This document shows positions 7,737 through 12,409 of a stretch of 12,409 bases of DNA, in pieces. Made by a program: the position numbers and the translations under genes. Below the pieces are notes generated by a model. That model saw nothing but the letters and a program-made list of their open reading frames with translations. It made no database searches and was not told the DNA's origin. Origin of the DNA: JBEIDK01 sp040383485. Lineage in GTDB: Bacteria; Bacteroidota; Bacteroidia; UBA4408. The stretch covers positions 1 to 12,409 of the forward strand of contig JBEIDK010000097.1 of the NCBI GenBank assembly GCA_040383485.1. Reading direction: 5' to 3'. How positions within the stretch are numbered: the stretch's first letter is position 1; each line of letters begins with the position of its first letter.

Positions 7737-8160
7737 AAAAAACAATTAACTCCGTTGAGGGCTTCGCCGTTCCTTTGAAACATTCAATACTTTGTAATTT
7801 TTATTAAACCCATACCATCTGCATAATCAATTGCACTGCTAAATACATATTGTTCAGCACTATAAACAATCATTGCTTTTACCGGATTCTGATGTATGTA
7901 ATTTATTTTTTCTTCTATATTAATATAACCAAATATTTCTATCGCATGATTATCATCCGTCCAAATTTTGTAGTCTTTAACCTTACCACTTTTTTTTGCT
8001 TCAAACTCAAATTTATTCAGTAGCCATTCTCTTCTGCTTTCTCCAATCTCAATTATTTTGTTACTTATTTCTTTTGATGTAAACTTTTTAAAATCACGCA
8101 AAAATCCGCTCATAGTAAACGGTTCTTTTATTCTACAAACAATATGAATATGACTGCTCA

Positions 8161-8177
8161 TCTCGGCAAAGCCGAGA
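8161..8177. repeat. Palindrome TCTCGGC-AAA-GCCGAGA inside the RAYT frame (copy A)
   Basis: A perfect 7-bp stem with a 3-nt loop. On the transposase strand it follows GGTTTAG directly and is followed by TGAGCAGTCAT. It stands where other RAYT proteins have about seven residues ahead of the HUH motif, and creates the stop of the upstream half. Confidence 0.75.
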
Positions 8178-8299
8178 CTAAACCCTTATTTTCAATACAG
8201 TATTTTAATGAATCAACAACTATAATAGAATAGTCTTTTCTGTTAAATAAATCAACCCAATCTACAACGGTTATTGTCAAAAAATAATTGTCGTTTTGG

Positions 8300-8316
8300 T
8301 CTCGGCTCAGCCGAGA
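8300..8316. repeat. Palindrome TCTCGGC-TCA-GCCGAGA inside the RAYT frame (copy B)
   Basis: The same 7-bp stem as copy A with another 3-nt loop. It lies between the MGGDKYRI start and the DQNDNYF continuation of the transposase and changes the reading frame by one. Confidence 0.75.
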
Positions 8317-8361
8317 TTCTATATTTATCGCCTCCCATGATGCTAAAGTAGTATATGTTTT

Positions 8362-8410
8362 GTGGATTGCAAATCCACTTCTAGATGGTACGGATTGCAA
8401 ATCCGTACCA
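8362..8410. repeat. Pair of REP-like palindromes (GGATT-GCA-AATCC)
   Basis: Hairpin 5: GTGGATT-GCA-AATCCAC (8362-8378), 7-bp stem. Hairpin 6 (8386-8410): an 11-bp perfect stem, TGGTACGGATT with loop GCA. They are 7 nt apart and share the core GGATT-GCA-AATCC. They lie upstream of the transposase start, between it and the secreted-protein array. This kind of palindrome is frequent in Bacteroidota intergenic DNA and often gives spurious reading frames. Confidence 0.75.
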
Positions 8411-8414
8411 GTGG

Positions 8415-8455
8415 GGGGCTGCCTCATTTTTGCTTTTGAGAAAGCCCCTTTTTTT
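8415..8455. terminator. Hairpin after the last gene of the secreted-protein array
   Basis: GGGGCT (8415-8420) pairs with AGCCCC (8443-8448), with an inner CTCA/TGAG pair; a run of seven T follows on the plus strand (8449-8455), which is an A-tract upstream of the hairpin on the minus strand. It starts 5 nt after the stop of the minus-strand gene at 8460. The T-tract side faces the plus direction, so termination of the array transcript is plausible but not optimal. Confidence 0.45.
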
Positions 8456-8459
8456 ATTG

Positions 8460-8765
8460 TTAACGATGAATAATAAATTTTGTAGTGTGCAAAGGTATTC
8501 CATCGGCTTTTACAATTAAGTTGTATAAACCGTTTGGTAATTCCTTACAATCTAACTCATGATTTAATTTGCTATTGCTAGCACTAACAGTCTTTACCAA
8601 TTGACCTGTAGCATTAACTATTGCAAATTGCAAATGTTGGTATTTTAAATCAGGTAAATTAATATTAAAAATACCTGCATTGGGGTTAGGGGAAATTGAC
8701 AAGTTGTTTTCTCCCAACTCTAAAATATGGTCAGTATTATTAATTGTTAAGCTAACGCTATCGAT
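8460..8765 (-). repeat. C-terminal module repeat, copy 1
   Basis: About 306 bp shared at near identity and without length change with 11307-11612. Its first 238 bp (to 8697) also match 9403-9640 without indels, and its first 154 bp match 12256-12409. It encodes the sorting domain. Confidence 0.85.
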
Positions 8766-9353
8766 AAAATAGTAAACATCACATGTATTAGCCAAGTTAA
8801 CTGTAAAAGTAATATAGTCAATTGTATCACTAGGATTAAGTGTTATTGACTTCTTTTCCCAAAATATATTTTGTATTTTTGAACTATTACCTAGTAAAAT
8901 TGCAGCATTTATTTGAGACATAGAAACAATTAGAGTGTCTAGCGGCATGTAATTTTTTAGCCCATATATAGAAACCCCACTACAAGTGTCTGAATAAATA
9001 CCAGAAATCGGTTTTTTGGTGTAAAAAGACAAATTGTAACTTTTAGAAGGTAAAAGAGAGAAAAGAAGCTTTTGTCCAAAAGTTTCCATTGTTGTAAACT
9101 CATTTCCATGAGCACCAATACCAACATAACCAATACCAGAAAAAGCAAATGAATCAGAAATTAAAGGAGTTAAAGTCTCACAATTGAAGTAGTCAGGATT
9201 TGGAATAACTGATTTCCAGTTTTTCAACGAATCAAATTGTCCAATTCCAGTAGGGCATCCGTAATAATCTTCAAAATCTGCATTTTGAAAAAGATTTTGT
9301 GCCAACATGTTATCAAAAAACAAAATCAAACCAATTATTAGCAACTGTTTCAT
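8460..9353 (-). CDS. T9SS-type secreted protein, array copy 1 (most downstream)
   Basis: 297 residues. Signal peptide 1-19 (cleavage after MLAQ), passenger about 20-215, sorting domain 218-297 (Por_Secre_tail type: LSISPNPNAGIFNINLP ... GQLVKTV ... LPNGLYNLIVK ... TKFIIHR). The passenger begins NLFQNADFEDYYGCP, resembling the N(P/G)xFEE..xCP start of jelly-roll, carbohydrate-binding-like domains of Bacteroidota secreted proteins; it ends with a strand FIDSVSLTI. Cysteines 33, 58, 124 and 191 are conserved in the other copies and probably form two disulfides. Type IX cargo crosses the inner membrane by Sec and the outer membrane by the T9SS, ending secreted or surface-anchored. Ligand unknown. 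The start is fixed by the signal peptide and the conserved TATATTTG-AATC-ATG leader. Confidence 0.85.
   Translation of the reverse strand: MKQLLIIGLILFFDNMLAQNLFQNADFEDYYGCPTGIGQFDSLKNWKSVIPNPDYFNCETLTPLISDSFAFSGIGYVGIGAHGNEFTTMETFGQKLLFSLLPSKSYNLSFYTKKPISGIYSDTCSGVSIYGLKNYMPLDTLIVSMSQINAAILLGNSSKIQNIFWEKKSITLNPSDTIDYITFTVNLANTCDVYYFIDSVSLTINNTDHILELGENNLSISPNPNAGIFNINLPDLKYQHLQFAIVNATGQLVKTVSASNSKLNHELDCKELPNGLYNLIVKADGIPLHTTKFIIHR
9216..9303 (-). repeat. 88-bp perfect direct repeat, 5' coding region of copy 1
   Basis: Identical to 12069-12156 over 88 bp; it encodes residues from about AQNLFQNADF to the DSLKNW region. Identity at every base, synonymous sites included, suggests recent duplication or gene conversion. 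Confidence 0.85.
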
Positions 9354-9357
9354 GATT

Positions 9358-9365
9358 CAAATATA
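9358..9365 (-). promoter_or_regulatory. TATATTTG box 4 nt before the start of array copy 1
   Basis: TATATTTG fits the Bacteroidota -7 consensus TAnnTTTG exactly and is repeated before two other array genes. It ends only 4 nt before the ATG, so transcription from it would give a leaderless or almost leaderless mRNA. No good -33 TTTG is seen, because the hairpin occupies that position, so the alternative is a conserved spacer without promoter activity. Confidence 0.4.
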
Positions 9366-9373
9366 TAAAAAAA

Positions 9374-9398
9374 GGGAAGCATAGCTTCCCCTTTTTTT
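9374..9398. terminator. Intergenic hairpin between array copies 1 and 2
   Basis: GGGAAGC-ATA-GCTTCCC (9374-9390) with an A7 run before and T7 after it, so it reads as an intrinsic terminator on both strands. It lies 4 nt downstream of the stop of the copy at 9403 and 20 nt ahead of the next start. Confidence 0.75.
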
Positions 9399-9402
9399 AT
9401 TA

Positions 9403-9640
9403 TTAACGATGAATAATAAATTTTGTATTGTGCAAAGGCATTCCATCGGCCTTTACAATTAGGTTGTATAAACCGTTTGGTAATTCCTTACAATCTAACT
9501 CATGATTTAATTTGCTATTGCTAACGTTAACAGTCTTTACCAATTGACCAGTAGCATTAACTATTGCAAATTGCAAATGTTGGTATTTTAAATTAGGTAA
9601 ATTAATAGTAAAAATACCTGCATTGGGGTTAGGGGAAATT
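9403..9640 (-). repeat. C-terminal module repeat, copy 2
   Basis: 238 bp corresponding to 8460-8697; homology ends sharply inside the codons before SPNPN, upstream of which the sequence is unrelated at nucleotide level. Confidence 0.8.
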
Positions 9641-9942
9641 TTTATGTATTGATTATTGTTTGATTCATATAATGTAGATGTATTATATGGAATAAGTCGT
9701 AAACTGTCTAGATAATAGTAAGCGTAACACAAAATATCTTTTCTAATTGTGACAATAAAGTACTTTGCAGTATCTGTTGCAGTAAAAATAATTTGGTATT
9801 CATGCCAAACCGTATCAACAATATTTTCTTGCATATTACCTAACAGAAAAGAGTCTGGTATCTTACTAATATGGTAAATAATTGTATCTTTTGGCATGGA
9901 AAACTTTAATCCATAAATTGAAATACCACTGCACCCCCCCAA
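9403..9942 (-). pseudogene. T9SS-type secreted protein, array copy 2, C-terminal part (frameshifted)
   Basis: This is the 3' part of the gene that begins at 10352. In-frame homology to the other copies starts at CSGISIYGLKFSMPKDT and continues through the passenger's second half (Cys in DILCYAYYYLDSLRL) to a full sorting domain at residues 100-179 (ISPNPNAGIFTINLP ... TKFIIHR). The nominal ATG start (MGG) comes from the shifted frame over the G-run and is not a natural start: there is no signal peptide. Adding one base to the homopolymer T8G7 (plus-strand C7A8, 9934-9948) rejoins both parts into a protein of about 316 residues. It is either a sequencing or assembly indel or a genuine slippage site. 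Confidence 0.8.
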
Positions 9943-10352
9943 AAAAAACTGTTATTTGTTTTTTTTGCAAATAATGAAAATTTATAACCATGATTTGGCA
10001 ATATAGGCACTAACAATTCTTGACCAAATGATTCGATAGGACCCATTGTATCTATTGAACCGCCTAAACCTACAAAACCAGTACCTTGATAGGCTGAAGC
10101 ATCATCATTTAAGATTGGTGCATCACTACAATTAAAATAATCAGGATTAGGCGTTACACTATACCAAAATTTTAATGAATCAAAATAACTATTAGGGCAA
10201 CCATAATACTCTTCAAAATCACCATTTTGCAGTAGGTTTTGAGCATTAATAGGTTTGCTACAGAAAGCCAGTGATAAGAGAAGTATGTGTAATAATTTTT
10301 TAAAAGGGTGGCTAATACGCCACCCTTTTAAATACAAAGCTCTACTTTTCAT
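9906..10352 (-). pseudogene. T9SS-type secreted protein, array copy 2, N-terminal part (frameshifted)
   Basis: 148 residues. The passenger start NLLQNGDFEEYYGCP and NPDYFNC match the other copies (Cys 52 and 75). The frame runs into junk (VVFQFMD) after the T8G7 run and stops, so the sorting domain is lost from this frame. The signal peptide KKLLHILLLSLAFCSKPINAQ differs from the MKQLL form of the others and has an extra 17-residue n-region. The only ATG overlaps the stop of the upstream gene by 11 nt, and the n-region is encoded by the terminator hairpin of that gene. The normal spacer with TATATTTG is missing, which suggests the original start was lost by recombination. Translation may start at this ATG by coupling, or at an in-frame TTG. 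Confidence 0.75.
10299..10332. terminator. Strong hairpin between array copies 3 and 2
   Basis: A perfect 14-bp stem (10299-10312 with 10319-10332) around the loop TAATAC; the core is AAAAGGGTGGC/GCCACCCTTTT. It starts 9 nt after the stop of the gene at 10342. Its sequence is unrelated to the GGGAAGC hairpins of the other spacers. It lies inside the annotated N-terminus of copy 2. Confidence 0.75.
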
Positions 10353-11256
10353 TAACTACAAACCTAATACTTTGTAAGTAAGTTTCGTTATTTTTAATTA
10401 CTAAATAATACATGCCATTTGCAATGTTGTTACAAGATAATTCAAACGAATTTTTGCCGCTTTCAAAATACTGTTGCTTTAGCAATTGTGCAGAGGTGTT
10501 GTATATGCCACATTGAAAGGGTTGTGTAGTTAGTGAAGTTGTATTCAAATGCAGTTTACCATTATCGTACAAAATTTTAAACATGCTATTGGCTTCCGTT
10601 TCTTTTATACCTATTTGCCCTGTTACAACCAACTCCATTTTATCCAAGAAAAAACCAGTGTAACAAGTAATACTATCATTAATTGTAATGGCAAAATAAT
10701 TGATGGTATCAGGTACTGTAAAATTAATGGTAAACGGATGCCAAATAGAATCATAAATTGTTGGGCTGCTAGCCAAAAACCTTGCTTCTGGCAACTGCCA
10801 TAAATCGTGTATAGTATCCCAAATGGTAAAAGTTGGAGGTGCTTCTTTGAAACCAAACAATTCTATTCTACCGCAATTGCCAGGTGCAGATAATTGAGAA
10901 GGTTTTGGGTTTTCATAATAAAAGTTTAGCGAATAAGTCAATGCCGGTTTCAAAGAAATAATCAAATGTTGAGCGAAAGTTTCACATGTTAAAGCTTGTG
11001 GTGCTCCTCCAAATCCTACATATCCACTTCCTGAATAAGCTAAAGTATCGAATGGTTTAATTCCATCAATAGCTAAAAAACCACAATTATAATAATCAGG
11101 ATTCTGGAGTATCGTAAACCAGTTTTTGCATGAATCTAATTGACTTAAAAAGGTCGGGCAACCATAATACTCTTCAAAATCGGGATTTTGCAAAAGATTT
11201 TGTGCAGGCATGTTATTAAAAAACAAAAACAAACCAATTGTTAACAACTGTTTCAT
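10342..11256 (-). CDS. T9SS-type secreted protein, array copy 3 (divergent C-terminus)
   Basis: 304 residues. Signal peptide 1-19 (MKQLLTIGLFLFFNNMPAQ) and passenger start NLLQNPDFEEYYGCP as in the other copies. The four family cysteines (33, 58, 128, 188) are present, plus two extra ones, C43 and C91, which may form a third disulfide. The C-terminal domain (about 226-304) has the fold pattern of a T9SS sorting domain (GKLHLNT, GIYNTSAQLLKQQ, NIANGMYYLVIKNN, IRFVVNEK) but lacks the SPNPN motif and is not part of the repeat shared by the other copies. It is preceded by the usual hairpin plus TATATTTG leader. Most likely a long-diverged paralogue or one that gained its C-terminus by recombination. 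Confidence 0.82.
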   Translation of the reverse strand: MKQLLTIGLFLFFNNMPAQNLLQNPDFEEYYGCPTFLSQLDSCKNWFTILQNPDYYNCGFLAIDGIKPFDTLAYSGSGYVGFGGAPQALTCETFAQHLIISLKPALTYSLNFYYENPKPSQLSAPGNCGRIELFGFKEAPPTFTIWDTIHDLWQLPEARFLASSPTIYDSIWHPFTINFTVPDTINYFAITINDSITCYTGFFLDKMELVVTGQIGIKETEANSMFKILYDNGKLHLNTTSLTTQPFQCGIYNTSAQLLKQQYFESGKNSFELSCNNIANGMYYLVIKNNETYLQSIRFVVNEK

Positions 11257-11260
11257 GACT

Positions 11261-11268
11261 CAAATATA
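11261..11268 (-). promoter_or_regulatory. TATATTTG box 4 nt before the start of array copy 3
   Basis: Same box and distance as before copies 1 and 4 (TATATTTGAGTC-ATG), although the coding sequence that follows is much more diverged. This conservation suggests a function in initiation. Confidence 0.4.
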
Positions 11269-11275
11269 TAAAAAA

Positions 11276-11302
11276 GGGGGAAGCCTAGCTTCCCCCTTTT
11301 TT
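11276..11302. terminator. Intergenic hairpin between array copies 4 and 3
   Basis: GGGGGAAGC-CTA-GCTTCCCCC, a 9-bp stem with A5 before and T6 after. The stem is two G-C pairs longer than in the sister spacers, and the pairs changed on both arms, so base pairing is being kept. Confidence 0.78.
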
Positions 11303-11306
11303 ATTG

Positions 11307-11612
11307 TTAACGATGAATAATAAATTTTGTAGTGTGCAAAGGCATTCCATCGGCCTTTACAATTAGGTTGTATAAACCGTTTGGTAATTCCTTACAATCT
11401 AACTCATGATTTAATTTACTATTGTTATCATTAACTGTCTTTACCAATTGACCAATAGCATTAACTATTGCAAATTGCAAATGTTGGTATTTTATATTAG
11501 GTAAATTAATATTAAAAATACCAGCATTGGGGTTAGGGGAAATTGACAAGTTGTTTTCTCCCAACTCTAAAATATGGTCAGTATTATTAATTGTTAAGCT
11601 AACGCTATCGAT
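11307..11612 (-). repeat. C-terminal module repeat, copy 4
   Basis: 306 bp corresponding to 8460-8765, with scattered substitutions only. Homology ends at GCTATCGAT, after which the two passenger regions diverge. Confidence 0.85.
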
Positions 11613-12206
11613 TAAAAAATATACTTTACATAGATTATCTTTAGTAACAGTAATAGCAAAATAAAGTAAAGTATCTGAAGTGTTAAAGATAATTTCATAA
11701 TGCATCCAACTACTATTTTGAATTTTATGACTAGAACCTAAAAATTTTGCAGTCGACAATTCTGAAATATGATGAAAAGACAAAGTGTCTTTAGGCATAT
11801 AATTTTTAAAACCATATATAGATACACTACTACAAGTATCAGAACCAATTCCGCTAAGTGGAATTTTTGAATAGAAAGAAAATTTGTATTCCTTGTTTGC
11901 CACTAGAGGATACTGCAAATTTTGACCAAATGCTTCAACTGGTCCCAAAGGATTTGGGTCAGCCCCTATACCAACAAATCCAAACTCAGAAAAAGCGTTA
12001 CTGTCAATGAAAAATGGGTAAACAGATGCATTACAATTAAAATAATCAGGATTTGGCATAACACTTATCCAGTTTTTCAACGAATCAAATTGTCCAATTC
12101 CAGTAGGGCATCCGTAATAATCTTCAAAATCTGCATTTTGAAAAAGATTTTGTGCCGACAAGTTATTAGAAAACAAAAACAAACCAATTATTAGCAACTG
12201 TTTCAT
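11307..12206 (-). CDS. T9SS-type secreted protein, array copy 4
   Basis: 299 residues. Signal peptide 1-19 (MKQLLIIGLFLFSNNLSAQ), jelly-roll-like passenger about 20-217 with Cys 33, 58, 125 and 193, sorting domain 220-299 (LSISPNPNAGIFNINLP ... TKFIIHR). The first ~58 residues and the last ~105 are nearly the same as in the copy at 8460, with an 88-bp perfect repeat near the 5' end, whereas the middle (about residues 59-195) has clearly diverged. It is therefore the closest paralogue of copy 1, and the two were probably produced by duplication of a larger block or kept alike by gene conversion. Exported by Sec and then T9SS; ligand unknown. Confidence 0.85.
   Translation of the reverse strand: MKQLLIIGLFLFSNNLSAQNLFQNADFEDYYGCPTGIGQFDSLKNWISVMPNPDYFNCNASVYPFFIDSNAFSEFGFVGIGADPNPLGPVEAFGQNLQYPLVANKEYKFSFYSKIPLSGIGSDTCSSVSIYGFKNYMPKDTLSFHHISELSTAKFLGSSHKIQNSSWMHYEIIFNTSDTLLYFAITVTKDNLCKVYFLIDSVSLTINNTDHILELGENNLSISPNPNAGIFNINLPNIKYQHLQFAIVNAIGQLVKTVNDNNSKLNHELDCKELPNGLYNLIVKADGMPLHTTKFIIHR
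12069..12156 (-). repeat. 88-bp perfect direct repeat, 5' coding region of copy 4
   Basis: Partner of 9216-9303, about 2.85 kb away in the same orientation. Confidence 0.85.
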
Positions 12207-12210
12207 GATT

Positions 12211-12218
12211 CAAATATA
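12211..12218 (-). promoter_or_regulatory. TATATTTG box 4 nt before the start of array copy 4
   Basis: Identical to the box before copy 1, within a 74-bp stretch that is identical at both places (9328-9401 and 12181-12254). Confidence 0.4.
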
Positions 12219-12226
12219 TAAAAAAA

Positions 12227-12251
12227 GGGAAGCATAGCTTCCCCTTTTTTT
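12227..12251. terminator. Intergenic hairpin between array copies 5 and 4
   Basis: GGGAAGC-ATA-GCTTCCC with A7 before and T7 after (stem 12227-12243, T-run 12245-12251); identical to the hairpin at 9374-9398. Confidence 0.75.
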
Positions 12252-12255
12252 ATTG

Positions 12256-12409
12256 TTAACGATGAATAATAAATTTTGTAGTGTGCAAAGGCATTCCATC
12301 GGCTTTTACAATTAAGTTGTATAAACCGTTTGGTAATTCCTTACAATCTAACTCATGATTTAATTTGCTATTGCTAACGTTAACAGTCTTTACCAATTGA
12401 CCAGTAGCA
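12256..12409 (-). CDS. T9SS-type secreted protein, array copy 5 (C-terminal 50 residues only)
   Basis: The gene runs off the window edge. The visible 50 residues (from ATGQLVKTVNVSN to LHTTKFIIHR) are the end of the sorting domain and are almost identical to copies 1, 2 and 4; the VNVSN stretch matches copy 2 best. It shows that the array continues upstream in transcription order. Nothing can be said of its passenger. Confidence 0.85.
   Translation of the reverse strand, partial: ATGQLVKTVNVSNSKLNHELDCKELPNGLYNLIVKADGMPLHTTKFIIHR

Larger units (their letters stand above)
7540..7783. other. Intergenic region between uvrA and the RAYT remnant
   Basis: 244 nt. It contains the uvrA leader with an 8-bp inverted repeat (7545-7575) and two RAYT-type palindromes (7691-7736). 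The rest is A+T-rich and without coding character. Confidence 0.5.
7784..8338 (-). pseudogene. RAYT: REP-associated tyrosine transposase (HUH type), broken in two places
   Basis: Joining three pieces gives an almost complete RAYT of about 185 residues. (a) Start at 8338-8336: MGGDKYRI. (b) In another frame, about 8176-8301: DQNDNYFLTITVVDWVDLF, then VVDSLKYCIENKGL. (c) Frame 7784-8161: MSSHIHIV, RDFKKFTSKEI, ESRREWLLNKFE, YIHQNPVKAMIVYSAEQYVFSSAIDYA. The HUH motif is HIH in piece c; the Tyr of YIHQNPV is the likely nucleophile. Such enzymes cut single-stranded DNA at REP palindromes. Piece a ends at a palindrome (8300-8316) that shifts the frame, and piece b ends at the same palindrome (8161-8177), which replaces the usual ~7 residues before MSxHxH and adds a stop. 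Piece c alone could still be translated as 125 residues but lacks the first beta-strands. No clear promoter is seen. Confidence 0.85.

Noticed and set aside
8161..8316. Programmed translational bypass over the two hairpins, keeping the transposase functional
   Set aside because: The second palindrome replaces conserved residues rather than only interrupting them, so skipping it would not restore the family sequence. A pseudogene is simpler, though direct testing was not possible.
7691..8410. CRISPR array
   Set aside because: Palindromes differ in sequence, have no regular spacers and no cas genes nearby; they fit REP-like elements.
8339..8427. Upstream extension of the transposase N-terminal piece (MRQPPTGTDLQSVPSRSGFA...)
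   Set aside because: These residues are read from the GGATT/AATCC palindromes; such TDLQSVP-like strings are typical spurious translations of Bacteroidota intergenic repeats. The family N-terminus MGGDKYRI starts at 8338.
8288..8473. Plus-strand reading frame of 61 codons across the palindromes
   Set aside because: It is the complement of the repeats and the transposase start (contains DGTDCKSVP); no homology or start signal.
8460..12409. Single giant repeat protein gene split by errors
   Set aside because: Each unit has its own signal peptide, sorting domain, stop codon and, mostly, terminator hairpin, so they are separate genes.

Overview
This is A+T-rich chromosomal DNA from a member of the Bacteroidota. 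The evidence is a Bacteroidota-type mreBCD cluster, several secreted proteins with C-terminal type IX secretion (T9SS) sorting domains, starts without Shine-Dalgarno motifs, TAnnTTTG-like boxes, and a RAYT-type tyrosine transposase locus with palindromes. The order or genus cannot be fixed from this window.

Left part (1-4410), mostly housekeeping and envelope genes. It holds the 3' end of mreB, then mreC and mreD (overlapping by 11 nt), which are the cell-shape and elongasome scaffold. A small exported TonB-C-domain protein with a C-terminal hydrophobic tail follows. A convergent AI-2E/PerM-type membrane protein is separated from it by a clear hairpin. A divergent two-gene unit then encodes a small holin-like (Phage_holin_3_6) membrane protein and a short coiled-coil protein of unknown function, overlapping by 14 nt. 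The partners PBP2 (mrdA) and RodA, often found after mreD in this phylum, are absent here.

Middle part (4618-8455). A full-length uvrA (DNA-damage recognition ATPase) lies on the minus strand. Next to it is a decayed RAYT (REP-associated tyrosine transposase, HUH-type) with six perfect three-nucleotide-loop palindromes in and around it. Two of these share the stem TCTCGGC/GCCGAGA and sit inside the transposase reading frame at exactly the two points where it is broken.

Right part (8460-12409, continuing past the edge). This is a head-to-tail minus-strand array of at least five paralogous genes for secreted T9SS cargo of about 300 aa. Each has a signal peptide, a jelly-roll-like passenger with four conserved cysteines, and a C-terminal sorting domain. 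Three spacers of 49-50 nt are almost identical: a strong hairpin with A- and T-tracts, then a TATATTTG box 4 nt before the ATG. The gene ends are near-identical repeats while the passenger centres diverge. One copy is broken by a one-base slip in a T8G7 homopolymer run. The array looks like an expanding, recombining family of surface or secreted proteins. Together with the RAYT palindromes it is the most interesting part of the window.
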